A DNA stretch of 64,000 nt, from the NCBI RefSeq assembly GCF_001243895.1, contig NZ_LN851186.1, forward strand, positions 908,782 through 972,781. Reading direction: 5' to 3'. The notes below the pieces were generated by a model. That model did no database searches. It saw nothing but the letters and a program-made list of their open reading frames with translations, and was not told the origin of the DNA. The first letter of the stretch is position 1. Every line of letters begins with the position of its first letter. The translations under genes and the position numbers were made by a program. Shown here one piece after another: positions 54,045 to 64,000 of this stretch. This DNA is from Bacillus testis (GTDB lineage: Bacteria; Bacillota; Bacilli; Bacillales; DSM-1321).

Positions 54045-54333
54045 AAAAGGATCTCCTTTTCATTTGATTTACCGTTAGATTCTGCCATGGCGGGTATTAT
54101 ATGTGGATATTTTACAGTTTCCATAAACTGCGTGTTGGTGCGGTGTGGCTATGAAGCTTTTCTATGGCAATACCAAAAAAGGGAGGAGGTTTTTTTAAAA
54201 TAATTGCTAAGATTACGGCTCATCCACTGTTGGCGGAGCGGCCGACTCATGTCCATTTTGAAAGCCTGCAAAAATAGAACTCATTTCAATTCTTATAATA
54301 TGTTCCGATTTAATTGATTGGATTTGGAAGGGA
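54045..54333. other. Divergent promoter region of ku and the membrane protein gene
   Basis: About 290 bases with no gene. It should hold the ku promoter on the minus strand; no clear -35/-10 was identified. Confidence 0.4.
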
Positions 54334-55032
54334 GTGAGGGCAATCATTTATCTTGTTACAATGCTTATTTTTGTATTGCTGATCATTTTGATCCGCAGAG
54401 AAGGGTATCAAAAGGAAGGCTTTTTTTGGGGGAAGGTCGCACTTTTATTTTTGTCCTTCTTCGTCTCGTTTTCTTTTGGCCGCATTCATCTTCCACTTGG
54501 TTTATTAATTGGATATCTTATCTTGAGGAAATGGACAAAGTCTAATATCGGCATAAAGAAAATGGTGCTTCTATTTGCCTTATTCCAATTTATTTTAAAT
54601 AACTATATGTTGCCGCCCGTTTCTATCCATCAGACAAATGAGGTAAAGGCGATTCATGAACAGCTACAGGCTTTTGAGAAAGTGGAATATATGACTTCCT
54701 TTAAGGCGGATGCAAAGATACAGAACAACATAAATATATATGGGCAAACCTCATCAATAATGATGTTCCGTATATATGTCTTCCGAGATAGAGGGCTTTC
54801 GATTAAAGATGAGACATGGCTGTATTACAGATCCATACCAGAGTTAGATTATTCTTGGTCTTCGACAGGAGCGAGCCATTCCTCTTTAGGAGTTCGGCAA
54901 GAATATATACGTTTCAATAAAACAAGTGAAGAATATGTAGGTTTTTTTGGGAAGCATGAGGGCAGGTTTTACTTAAAATATGTGATAAAAGGGAAATTGA
55001 AAAACCATTCTTCCTATGATGGTTTCTTTTAA
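54334..55032 (+). CDS. Hypothetical membrane protein
   Basis: The protein has 232 residues from a GTG at 54334 with GGAAGGGA before it. Three hydrophobic helices lie in the first 100 residues (about 3-20, 32-65, 74-95), followed by a soluble domain of about 130 residues rich in aromatic residues. No catalytic motif, signal peptide or repeat is visible. I do not recognise the family. It is probably monocistronic. Confidence 0.6.
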   Translation: MRAIIYLVTMLIFVLLIILIRREGYQKEGFFWGKVALLFLSFFVSFSFGRIHLPLGLLIGYLILRKWTKSNIGIKKMVLLFALFQFILNNYMLPPVSIHQTNEVKAIHEQLQAFEKVEYMTSFKADAKIQNNINIYGQTSSIMMFRIYVFRDRGLSIKDETWLYYRSIPELDYSWSSTGASHSSLGVRQEYIRFNKTSEEYVGFFGKHEGRFYLKYVIKGKLKNHSSYDGFF

Positions 55033-55140
55033 TGCCTTGCGCCTTTCAAATAAAAAAGACCCTTTCATATCTTGAAGAACACTTATTAAGAAACGAAAGC
55101 CCGCTAACGTATAGATAGGGACTTCCGTCATTATTCCTGA

Positions 55141-55779
55141 TTATTTATTATTGGCAGGTTGCAGCATTAAATCTTCGAGTGGCAACCGTGTAGATCCATA
55201 GGCAGGAGCCGCAGCTTTGCCCAAAGCAATTAAGACAAGCGGAACGTACCGCTTGTCTAGCCCAAATTGTTTTGCGAACTGATCCTTGTCGAAGCCACCC
55301 ATGCATACTGTGTCCAATCCTTTTGCTTTGGCAATCAACATGAATTGCATAGAAATCAGTCCGGCATCGAAGTTGGCGATATTTAATCTGGCTTCAAAAG
55401 GGGCATTAGGGTAAAGAGCTTTAGCATTGGAAATTTGCCGTTCCATGTTTACCTGATCGATAAAACCTGCTTCTAGGTTGCGGTGATAAATTTCATCGAT
55501 ATTATGGTAAGCCTCTGTATCGCCGATCACTGCTATTAGAGCTGAGGACGTCTCGATTTGTTGGAGGTTGAATGAGAATTTTTGAATATTCTTCTTCGTT
55601 TCGTCGTCCTGGATAACCATGAACCGCCAAGATTGCAAGTTGCTAGAGGAAGGGGCCTGCGTAGCTTCTGTTAACATTTCATCGATAGTGGCTCGATCAA
55701 TTTTATAAGCAGGGTCGAACTTTCTGACTGATTTACGTTCATATATAATGTCCATTAGGTTATTGTATTTTTGTGACAT
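55141..55779 (-). CDS. yodC-like: Nitroreductase-family NAD(P)H flavin oxidoreductase
   Basis: This 212-residue protein has the FMN-binding RKSVRKFDPAY and ATQAPSSSNLQSWRF blocks and the GLDTVCMGGFD region of nitroreductases. It is divergent from an HxlR regulator with twin inverted repeats between them. This recalls the B. subtilis YodB-YodC pair, in which YodB represses the nitroreductase YodC and responds to quinones and electrophiles. GGAGG lies 9 bases before the ATG. Substrates are likely quinones or nitroaromatics. Confidence 0.85.
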   Translation of the reverse strand: MSQKYNNLMDIIYERKSVRKFDPAYKIDRATIDEMLTEATQAPSSSNLQSWRFMVIQDDETKKNIQKFSFNLQQIETSSALIAVIGDTEAYHNIDEIYHRNLEAGFIDQVNMERQISNAKALYPNAPFEARLNIANFDAGLISMQFMLIAKAKGLDTVCMGGFDKDQFAKQFGLDKRYVPLVLIALGKAAAPAYGSTRLPLEDLMLQPANNK

Positions 55780-55810
55780 ATTTGACCTCCGTTGTTAGGC
55801 TGTTTAATTA

Positions 55811-55853
55811 ACTTACTTTTAGTAAGTCCGATTTTAGGTTACTATAAGTAAGT
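55811..55853. promoter_or_regulatory. Twin inverted-repeat operators between nitroreductase and HxlR genes
   Basis: ACTTACT-TTT-AGTAAGT (55811-55827) and TTACT-ATA-AGTAA (55839-55851) are two dyads of the same core (TTACT-N3-AGTAA) with centres 26 bp apart. YodB/HxlR-type proteins bind TACT-AGTA dyads. Regulation by the adjacent HxlR protein is inferred. Confidence 0.6.
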
Positions 55854-55912
55854 TTGAGTTGTCAAATTAGAATATGCTAAACTGGCAGTAGTAAAAGAAT
55901 GGAGTTTTAATT

Positions 55913-56290
55913 ATGGAAGAAAAAATGGACAATCTGATTCAATCAGCTTCACAAGGAAAAGGCATGGCAATCTGCGACAGTTTTCATGGCACGATTGAAT
56001 TTATCGGTAAACGTTGGATGGGCATCATTATCTATCATTTATTGAAAGGCCCCATGCGCTATCATGAGTTGCTGGCCAATATCCACGGTATTTCAGATCG
56101 ATTATTGACTGAGCGCTTGCGGGAAATGGAGCAGCAAGGATTAGTTGTGAAAAAAACATCCCTGTCATCACCCAGAAAAGTAGAGTATGAGCTGACTCCA
56201 AAAGGGAAAGAACTGGAAGAGGTTATTGAAGCGATCATTAAATGGGTAAAGGTGAACGGCTGCCATCACCAGCAACTAGAAAACAAATAA
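55913..56290 (+). CDS. HxlR-family redox-type repressor (YodB-like)
   Basis: The protein has 125 residues from the ATG at 55913 with GGAG upstream. The HxlR core is FIGKRWMGIIIYHLLKGPMRYHEL...ISDRLLTERLREMEQ followed by a PRKVEYELT wing. A cysteine in GMAICDSFHG (about residue 22) precedes the first helix, where YodB carries its redox-sensing Cys6. The last part has a second cysteine (NGCHHQQ). It is divergent from the nitroreductase gene and probably represses it until an electrophile or oxidant modifies the cysteine. Confidence 0.88.
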   Translation: MEEKMDNLIQSASQGKGMAICDSFHGTIEFIGKRWMGIIIYHLLKGPMRYHELLANIHGISDRLLTERLREMEQQGLVVKKTSLSSPRKVEYELTPKGKELEEVIEAIIKWVKVNGCHHQQLENK

Positions 56291-56373
56291 GGCACAGGGA
56301 TGAATGTATTTTATATCTTTCCCTCTACCAAGACTTCTCCAAAAATAAAAAGTCGTAGAAAAGAGTACACTGC

Positions 56374-56399
56374 AAGCCCATCAAATCGATGGGCTTTTT
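56374..56399 (+). terminator. Terminator of the HxlR gene
   Basis: A perfect 9-bp stem AAGCCCATC/GATGGGCTT (56374-56382 with 56388-56396) ends in T5. It lies before the liv operon. Confidence 0.75.
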
Positions 56400-56578
56400 G
56401 GCTGTTTTTTATGTTCTTCATATCAAATATAAAAAGGGGAGCAGTTAGCGAAAGAATCTTTTAACTGGATATAGTGATTAGACATCTGCTTTTCAAAAAA
56501 TAATTTCCAAAAAATGAAAGATGGTATAGACGGCTTATCCTTTTCTAATGTAAGATATTGCTAACAAATATCATTTTA

Positions 56579-56593
56579 AATATTTAGAAAAAT
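56579..56593 (+). promoter_or_regulatory. CodY-like box upstream of livJ
   Basis: AATATTTAGAAAAAT matches 12 of 15 positions of the CodY consensus AATTTTCWGAAAATT. It lies 41 bases before livJ. CodY represses branched-chain amino acid uptake genes in many Firmicutes when isoleucine, leucine and valine are plentiful. Confidence 0.5.
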
Positions 56594-56633
56594 CAGAAAT
56601 GTATTGTGTCAAATAATGATATGGGGGGTTAAT

Positions 56634-57812
56634 ATGAAAAAGAAAAAGTTGGCTGGAATCGTTTTGTCTCTCTCTTTGGCGGCAGGAGTCATGGCGGGTT
56701 GCTCAAATTCTACGAATGGATCGGGTGGAAGCAAAGGCGATGTCATTAACATTGGGGCAAACCTTGAATTATCAGGGGGAACTGCGTCTTACGGGCAATC
56801 AATCCTGCAAGGGCTTGAATTGGCTGTCGATGAAATCAATAAAAAAGGAATCGACGGAAAGAAAATCAAGTTGATCAAGGTGGACAATAAGTCAGAACCT
56901 TCAGAAGCCACTAGTGCTGCCCTTAAGTTGATCACACAAAAGAAAGTTTCGGCGATCGTCGGTGCAGCAACCAGCGGAGATACGACCGCCCAACTGCAAA
57001 TCGCAGATAAGCAGAAAGTGCCGGTCATTACGCCGACTGGAACAAACCCAGATTTAACTTATAAGGATGGCAAACTGAATGAATATATCTTTAGGACTTG
57101 TTTCATTGATCCGTTTCAAGGGACAGTCGCAGCCAACTTTGCAACCGAAGAACTGAAAGCCAAAAAAGCGGCTGTCTACTTGGATAGCTCAAGTGATTAT
57201 TCGAAAGGCCTTGCGGATGCGTTTACCAAACAATTCAAAGAAAATGGCGGCACCATTGTAGGAAATGAAGCCTTTGTAGCCAAAGATACCGATTTTCGGG
57301 CTACTTTAACGCGATTGAAATCACAGAATCCTGATTTTATTTTCCTGCCTGGCTATTACGAAGAAGTGGGGCTCATCGTTAAACAAGCCCGCGAAGCCGG
57401 CCTGAATGTCCCTTTCATGGGTGGAGACGGCTGGGATTCTCCAAAGCTAATAGAGATTGCCGGCAAGGAAGCCCTGAATAATACATTCATCACCAATCAT
57501 TATTCCTCTGGTGACCCGGACGAAAAAATCCAAGAATTTGTAAAAGCCTATGGGGATGCAAATGGTGGTAAATCGCCGGATGCCTTCACTGCGCTTGGCT
57601 ATGATACAGGCTATCTTTTGGCTGATGCCATTAAGCGTGCAGGCTCATCTGATCCGAAAAAAATCAAAGAAGCTCTTGAAGAAACAAAAGGATTGGAATT
57701 GGTATCAGGTGACTTCACCTTCGACAAGAAGCATAATCCGATTAAATCGGCTACAATTTTGGAATTTGTGAATGGTGAACAACAATATAAAGCTAAAATC
57801 GACCCAAAATAA
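56634..57812 (+). CDS. livJ: Branched-chain amino acid ABC transporter substrate-binding lipoprotein
   Basis: The protein has 392 residues from the ATG at 56634 with GGGGGG upstream. A signal peptide with lipobox VMAGC (Cys at about residue 23) anchors it to the outer face of the membrane. The two-lobed Peripla_BP_6 fold starts with INIGANLELSGGTASYGQS. It feeds the LivHMGF transporter. A strong hairpin between livJ and livH would reduce read-through and let this subunit be made in excess. Confidence 0.95.
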   Translation: MKKKKLAGIVLSLSLAAGVMAGCSNSTNGSGGSKGDVINIGANLELSGGTASYGQSILQGLELAVDEINKKGIDGKKIKLIKVDNKSEPSEATSAALKLITQKKVSAIVGAATSGDTTAQLQIADKQKVPVITPTGTNPDLTYKDGKLNEYIFRTCFIDPFQGTVAANFATEELKAKKAAVYLDSSSDYSKGLADAFTKQFKENGGTIVGNEAFVAKDTDFRATLTRLKSQNPDFIFLPGYYEEVGLIVKQAREAGLNVPFMGGDGWDSPKLIEIAGKEALNNTFITNHYSSGDPDEKIQEFVKAYGDANGGKSPDAFTALGYDTGYLLADAIKRAGSSDPKKIKEALEETKGLELVSGDFTFDKKHNPIKSATILEFVNGEQQYKAKIDPK

Positions 57813-57823
57813 AACCGCATGGC

Positions 57824-57855
57824 AAATAGGAGGCTATTTTGGCCTCCTATTTTTA
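57824..57855 (+). terminator. Attenuator-type terminator between livJ and livH
   Basis: A perfect 11-bp stem AAATAGGAGGC/GCCTCCTATTT (57824-57834 with 57842-57852) with T-rich tail. Partial termination here is common in binding-protein operons. Confidence 0.75.
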
Positions 57856-57939
57856 AATGACAGCTCGCGTCCACATCCTATTCAACGTCCTTATCATGAT
57901 GTTCCGCTTTTCGAATTACTATAGCAAGGAGAGACGTAC

Positions 57940-58818
57940 ATGGAAATAATACAACAGCTCGTTAACGGACTATCGCTTGGCAGTATTTACGCCCTGATTG
58001 CACTTGGCTATACGATGGTTTACGGAATTGTAAAATTGATCAATTTTGCGCATGGAGATGTCTTCATGGTCGGCGCATTTGTCGGCTTTTATTCCATCAC
58101 GGTATTGGATTTATCCTTTTTCCCCGCTCTTTTAATATCTATGGCAGTATGTGCGATCTTTGGTGTTTTGATAGAGAGAATTGCCTATAAACCGCTTAGG
58201 AACGCAACAAGGATTGCTGCACTGATTACAGCGATTGGCATGTCTTTGTTGATTGAATATGGATTTATATATGTTCGTGGCGCCCAACCTGAAGCTTATC
58301 CGAATGATGTGCTTCCGGCTTCAACCCTGAATCTATTCGGGGTGACAATCAATAGCCAATCCATTTTGATTTTTACTGTTTCGGTCGTTTTAATGATTAT
58401 TTTACAAGTGATTGTACATAGAACAAAGATTGGAAAAGCGATGCGCGCTGTTTCCTTTGACGCGGATGCAGCAAAACTAATGGGCATTAATGTAAATAAC
58501 ACAATATCGGCCACTTTCGCTATCGGTTCTGCCTTGGCTGGTGCGGCAGGAGTTATTTTTGGAATCTATTATATTAAAATCGAACCCCTAATGGGCGTAC
58601 TACCTGGTTTAAAGGCATTCGTAGCCGCTGTATTGGGAGGAATCGGCATCATCCCAGGAGCGATGGTTGGAGGATTGCTGCTGGGAGTCATTGAAGCACT
58701 GGTAAGTGCAATCGGCTATTCTCTCTGGCGTGATGGAGCAGCCTTTGTTGTCCTTATTCTTATTTTAATTTTTAGGCCGCAGGGGCTGTTTGGAAAAAAC
58801 AAAAAAGAAAAAGTATAA
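57940..58818 (+). CDS. livH: Branched-chain amino acid ABC permease LivH
   Basis: This 292-residue protein has eight membrane helices. It shows the LivH pattern LVNGLSLGSIYALIALGYTMVYGIVKLINFAHGD at the N-terminus and the conserved KAMRAVSFDADAAKLMGINV cytoplasmic loop (EAA-type), plus GGIGIIPGAMVGGLLLG. AAGGAG precedes the ATG. It pairs with LivM to form the pore of the transporter. Confidence 0.95.
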   Translation: MEIIQQLVNGLSLGSIYALIALGYTMVYGIVKLINFAHGDVFMVGAFVGFYSITVLDLSFFPALLISMAVCAIFGVLIERIAYKPLRNATRIAALITAIGMSLLIEYGFIYVRGAQPEAYPNDVLPASTLNLFGVTINSQSILIFTVSVVLMIILQVIVHRTKIGKAMRAVSFDADAAKLMGINVNNTISATFAIGSALAGAAGVIFGIYYIKIEPLMGVLPGLKAFVAAVLGGIGIIPGAMVGGLLLGVIEALVSAIGYSLWRDGAAFVVLILILIFRPQGLFGKNKKEKV

Positions 58819-58831
58819 AGGAGACAACGTT

Positions 58832-59794
58832 ATGGGGACATTTAAGCGGGTGAAGGGGTTTTGGCTCTCGGTTATACTTTCATTGATGGTTTTCTTTGTT
58901 ATCCAATTTTTGATCAGTGGCGGGTTGCTGAATCCTTTTTATGAAAATACCTTGATGTTCATTGGTATTAACATCATTTTAGCGGTGAGCCTTCATTTGA
59001 TCATAGGCATTACCGGGCAATTTTCGATTGGTCATGCCGGTTTTTTGGCGGTAGGTGCGTATATGTCGGCAGTTATGACAATGAATTTCGAAATGCCTTT
59101 CATTATCTCTCTGCTGGCCGGAGGAATTTTAGCCGCTTTAACCGGACTACTGATCGGCATCCCGAGCTTAAGGCTAAAAGGTGATTACCTGGCTATTGCA
59201 ACTCTTGGTTTTGGGGAAATTGTCCGGATATTCCTGTTGAATACAGACTATGTAGGCGGGGCAAGTGGCATGCAGATCATCCACCTGACAACATGGCCCT
59301 GGGTTTTTGCATCTGTTGTAATCACTGTTATCGTCATCAGGAATTTTACTACTTCGACACATGGTCGGGCTTGCATTTCCATACGCGAAGATGAAACAGC
59401 AGCCGATTCTATGGGAATCAATACAACCTATTATAAGGTTATGGCTTTTGCGTTAGGGGCTTTCTTTGCGGGAATTGCCGGTGGCCTTTACTCGCATAAT
59501 TTTTATATTATCCAACCTGGCAATTTCGGCTTTTTAAAGTCTTTCGATATATTAATTTTCGTCGTATTGGGAGGGTTAGGGAGCCTCTCAGGCGCAGTAT
59601 TGGCTGCGATTCTTTTGACGCTTGTCACCACATTCTTGCAGGACTATCCTGAAACAAGAATGATCATCTATAGTCTTGTTCTTATTATTATGATGATTTA
59701 CCGCCCTCAGGGACTAATGGGAACGAAAGAACTGACAAGCTACTTCACACGCAAAGGGGGGGCTAAACATGAACGCAACCAATCCGTTACTTAA
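58832..59794 (+). CDS. livM: Branched-chain amino acid ABC permease LivM
   Basis: The protein has 320 residues from the ATG at 58832 with AAAGGAG upstream, 13 bases after livH; a nearer upstream in-frame ATG lies inside livH. The family segments GITGQFSIGHAGFLAVGAYMSA, RLKGDYLAIATLGFGEI and GLGSLSGAVLAAILLT are all present. Its end overlaps livG by 26 bases. Confidence 0.95.
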   Translation: MGTFKRVKGFWLSVILSLMVFFVIQFLISGGLLNPFYENTLMFIGINIILAVSLHLIIGITGQFSIGHAGFLAVGAYMSAVMTMNFEMPFIISLLAGGILAALTGLLIGIPSLRLKGDYLAIATLGFGEIVRIFLLNTDYVGGASGMQIIHLTTWPWVFASVVITVIVIRNFTTSTHGRACISIREDETAADSMGINTTYYKVMAFALGAFFAGIAGGLYSHNFYIIQPGNFGFLKSFDILIFVVLGGLGSLSGAVLAAILLTLVTTFLQDYPETRMIIYSLVLIIMMIYRPQGLMGTKELTSYFTRKGGAKHERNQSVT

Positions 59795-60551
59795 AGTAGA
59801 TTCTATTGGCATACGATTTGGAGGACTGAGGGCTGTTTCTGACGTAGATATGGAGTTGTATCCGGGAGAGCTGGTTGGATTGATAGGGCCGAACGGGGCA
59901 GGAAAGACGACATTCTTTAATTTATTGACGGGCGTATACGTACCGACAGAGGGAACAATTTCTTTAGATGGTAAGCGATTAAAAAAGCTTCCTCCTTATA
60001 AAATTAATCAAAAAGGCATCAGCCGTACATTCCAGAATATTCGCTTGTTCGGCGATATGACAGTGATCGATAATGTAAAGGTCGCTTATCATTCGTTGGC
60101 GAAACATGGTATTGTAAGTTCCATTCTCCGTCTTCCGCCCTTTTTTAAAGGAGAAAAAGAAATGGACGAAAAGGCAATTGAATTTCTAAAAATTTTTAAA
60201 TTGGACATTTATAAGCATGAACTGGCCAAAAATTTACCTTATGGGCAACAGCGCCGATTAGAAATAGCCCGGGCTTTGGCGGCTGATCCCAAGGTACTTC
60301 TGTTAGATGAACCTGCTGCTGGCATGAACCCACAGGAAACCAATGAATTAATGAATTTAATTTCCTTTATCCGCGAGCGGTTTAAATTGACTGTATTATT
60401 GATTGAACATGATATGCCGCTAGTGATGGGGGTTTGTGAAAGGATATATGTACTTGACCACGGTCAGCTAATTGCTCAAGGAAAACCTGATGAGATTCGA
60501 AACAACCCGAAAGTAATTGAAGCATATCTCGGCGAGGAGGTTTCATCCTAA
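59769..60551 (+). CDS. livG: Branched-chain amino acid ABC transporter ATPase LivG
   Basis: This 260-residue protein has Walker A GPNGAGKTTFFN (about 37-48), a Q-loop in SRTFQNIRLFG, signature LPYGQQRRLEIARAL and Walker B LLLDEPAAGMNPQE. LivG is the longer of the two ATPases, with the BCA-type C-terminal extension. It overlaps livM by 26 bases and livF by one base (TAATG), which points to translational coupling. Confidence 0.96.
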   Translation: MNATNPLLKVDSIGIRFGGLRAVSDVDMELYPGELVGLIGPNGAGKTTFFNLLTGVYVPTEGTISLDGKRLKKLPPYKINQKGISRTFQNIRLFGDMTVIDNVKVAYHSLAKHGIVSSILRLPPFFKGEKEMDEKAIEFLKIFKLDIYKHELAKNLPYGQQRRLEIARALAADPKVLLLDEPAAGMNPQETNELMNLISFIRERFKLTVLLIEHDMPLVMGVCERIYVLDHGQLIAQGKPDEIRNNPKVIEAYLGEEVSS

Positions 60552-61258
60552 TGCTTAAAGTCAATGATATAAATGTCTATTATGGAAACATCCAAGCACT
60601 CAAAGGTATATCGCTGGAAGTGAATGCTGGGGAAATTGTCACCTTGATAGGGGCGAATGGAGCGGGAAAAAGTACATTACTTAAAACGATATCAGGCTTA
60701 CTAAAACCAAAACAGGGAGAAATCCTCTATGAAGGACAATCCATTGCCGGAAAACCAGCTCAGCACATCGTAAAACGGGGTATTTCGCAAGTTCCGGAAG
60801 GTAGGCGAGTTTTTGCCAATATGTTCGTAGAGGAAAATCTTCAGCTGGGCGCATATTTGCGGAAAGATAAAGAAGGAATCAAAAATGATGCCCAAAGGGT
60901 CTATGAACTGTTTCCACGGTTGCACGAAAGGAAAAAGCAGCTTGCCGGGACGCTATCAGGCGGCGAACAACAGATGCTCGCAATGGGAAGGGCATTGATG
61001 GCTAATCCCAAGTTGCTGCTGTTAGATGAACCGTCCATGGGATTGGCTCCTTTGCTTGTAAAGCAAATCTTTAACATTATAGAAGAAATAAAGAAAACCG
61101 GAACGACCATTTTATTAGTAGAACAAAATGCAAATTTGGCTCTTTCAATTGCTGATCGTGCGTATGTAGTTGAGACAGGAAGAATCGTCCTTTCAGGAGA
61201 AGCGGATGAATTAAATGCAAGTGAAGAGATAAAGAAAGCCTATTTAGGCGGCCATTAA
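60551..61258 (+). CDS. livF: Branched-chain amino acid ABC transporter ATPase LivF
   Basis: This 235-residue protein has Walker A GANGAGKSTLLK, signature LSGGEQQMLAMGRAL and Walker B LLLDEPSMGLAPLL. The VPEGRRVFANMFVEENL region is typical of LivF. It begins with the last base of the livG stop (TAATG) and has GAGGAGG upstream. It is the last gene of the operon and is followed by a large terminator. Confidence 0.96.
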   Translation: MLKVNDINVYYGNIQALKGISLEVNAGEIVTLIGANGAGKSTLLKTISGLLKPKQGEILYEGQSIAGKPAQHIVKRGISQVPEGRRVFANMFVEENLQLGAYLRKDKEGIKNDAQRVYELFPRLHERKKQLAGTLSGGEQQMLAMGRALMANPKLLLLDEPSMGLAPLLVKQIFNIIEEIKKTGTTILLVEQNANLALSIADRAYVVETGRIVLSGEADELNASEEIKKAYLGGH

Positions 61259-61260
61259 AA

Positions 61261-61305
61261 AAGCAATGCTTGATTCATCCAACAATGATTCAAGCGTTGC
61301 TTTTT
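61261..61305 (+). terminator. Terminator of the liv operon
   Basis: An 18-bp stem with two mismatches (61261-61278 with 61285-61302) is followed by T5. Confidence 0.85.
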
Positions 61306-61467
61306 ATTTGTCTAGTTTAAAAGAAAGGGATAGCGGCAGTTCATTTTTCGAAGAGAGCTAGTCATTGACAGTGTGGTGGAAGATCACTATGTTTATTGGT
61401 TTCATTCATGGATTTGCTTATCAAAGCAACTTTTCAAATTTAATAGAGATTTTTTTTAAAAAAGTTA
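61306..61467. other. Spacer between the liv terminator and the rrn promoters
   Basis: About 160 bases with no gene, hairpin or recognised signal, apart from AT-rich sequence just before the first promoter that may act as an UP element. Confidence 0.4.
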
Positions 61468-61496
61468 TTGACTATATAATATTATCTTGGTATATT
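61468..61496 (+). promoter_or_regulatory. rrn promoter P1
   Basis: TTGACT, a 17-bp spacer and TATATT form a sigma-A promoter about 285 bases before the 16S gene. AT-rich sequence precedes it. Confidence 0.75.
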
Positions 61497-61550
61497 AATA
61501 AACGTCGCCGGGACAACAACGAAACACTTTTAAAAGAGTGAAAAAAGTTG

Positions 61551-61580
61551 TTGACAGGCAACACAAAGAAATGTTAAGAT
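61551..61580 (+). promoter_or_regulatory. rrn promoter P2
   Basis: TTGACA, an 18-bp spacer and TAAGAT. Confidence 0.75.
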
Positions 61581-61623
61581 AATCAAGTCGTTAAAACGAC
61601 GAAAAAATATTTTAAAAAAGTTC

Positions 61624-61652
61624 TTGACTCACTAAAGAAGATGTGATATAAT
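61624..61652 (+). promoter_or_regulatory. rrn promoter P3
   Basis: TTGACT, a 17-bp spacer and a perfect TATAAT. The leader between here and 16S contains TGTTCTTTGAAAACT (61679-61693), the boxA/antitermination region of Bacillus rrn operons. Confidence 0.85.
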
Positions 61653-61781
61653 AAAAAAGCTTCTTGTGAGCAAAAAATGTTCTTTGAAAACTAAACAAGA
61701 CAACACGTCAACGTTAATTCTAACTAAACGTTTCAACAGAGTTGAAACACACAAGTTTTATTTTATGAGCAAGTCAAACGC

Positions 61782-63661
<1,880 letters not shown>

Positions 63662-64000
63662 GGTTAAGTTAGAAAGGGCGCACGGTGGATGCCTTGGCAC
63701 TAGGAGTCGATGAAGGACGGGACTAACACCGATATGCTTTGGGGAGCTGTAAGTAAGCTTTGATCCAGAGATTTCCGAATGGGGAAACCCACTGCTCGTA
63801 ATGGAGCAGTATCCTTACCTGAATACATAGGGTATGGAGGACAGACCCGGGGAACTGAAACATCTAAGTACCCGGAGGAAGAGAAAGCAAACGCGATTTC
63901 CTGAGTAGCGGCGAGCGAAACGGAAGATAGCCCAAACCGGAAGGCTTGCCTTTCGGGGTTGTAGGACACTCTATATGGAGTTACAAAGGAACGGGGTAGA
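63662..64000 (+). rRNA. rrl: 23S ribosomal RNA, 5' part (cut by window edge)
   Basis: The sequence starts with GGTTAAGTTAGAAAGGGCGC and continues ACGGTGGATGCCTTGGCAC, the standard 5' end of Bacillus 23S rRNA; the first 339 bases are in the window. Confidence 0.98.

Noticed and set aside
56291..56578. T-box or other riboswitch before livJ
   Set aside because: No AGGGTGGNACCGCG-type element or other known core was seen; the hairpin at 56374-56399 is explained as the terminator of the HxlR gene.

Overview
The window comes from a low-GC, endospore-forming member of the Bacillaceae. The 16S and 23S rRNA sequences at the right end are Bacillus-type. The proteins SpoVR, SleL/YaaH, the YhcU and YhdB families and the Ku/LigD repair set point the same way. 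I cannot name the species from the sequence alone. Most genes are ordinary core or metabolic genes. The stretch 24.7-41 kb is clearly accessory, with gene remnants, an inverted gene fragment and an arsenic-resistance cluster.

Layout. 0-16 kb: tail of a YdjC-type deacetylase, a LevR-type PTS-linked activator, the peptide transporter DtpT, alanine dehydrogenase with its AdeR-like regulator, a Pit phosphate transporter with its DUF47 partner, a GlsB-like membrane protein, an RluA pseudouridine synthase, YhcU, a BdbC/thioredoxin-like disulfide pair, YhdB, the spore cortex lysin SleL and an NAD-dependent epimerase. 16-24 kb: a CPBP protease, a Ktr potassium uptake pair (membrane subunit then RCK subunit), an RsgA-like GTPase, two unknown proteins, spoVR and cspC. 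24.7-34.8 kb: a decayed second copy of the 3' end of spoVR abutting an IS3-like end, an SDR/HxlR divergent pair, LURP-one and DUF4236 proteins, a PadR/DUF1048 pair, a P1B-4 metal-efflux ATPase behind a Fur/PerR-like box, an aldo-keto reductase remnant, an AraC regulator, and an SDR gene broken by an internal inversion.

34.9-40.5 kb holds the arsenic cluster arsR-acr3-arsC, then arsD-arsA-hesB-like, then arsM. Two matching inverted repeats (ATATAAG-N6-CTTATwT), one before arsR and one before arsD, suggest that ArsR controls two separate transcription units. 41-48 kb: an FNR-like regulator with an N-terminal cysteine cluster, a methyltransferase, a SufT-like protein, a MarR-MFS operon with a 19-bp palindromic operator, a YoaK-type membrane protein, a ferritin-like protein and a Bcr/CflA efflux pump. 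48-54 kb: a bifunctional glutathione synthase (GshF), then an NHEJ operon on the minus strand (ku, a stand-alone ATP-dependent ligase, and a separate LigD polymerase). 54-61 kb: an unknown membrane protein, a nitroreductase/HxlR pair with twin operators, and a complete branched-chain amino acid ABC transporter (livJHMGF) with a CodY-like box. 61.3-64 kb: an rRNA operon with three tandem promoters, 16S, a tRNA-free spacer and the start of 23S.

The unusual items are the intragenic inversion of the SDR gene, the diverged partial spoVR copy (almost all differences synonymous), the twin ArsR operators, the LigD activities split between two genes, and GshF. No CRISPR array, prophage or intact insertion sequence was seen.
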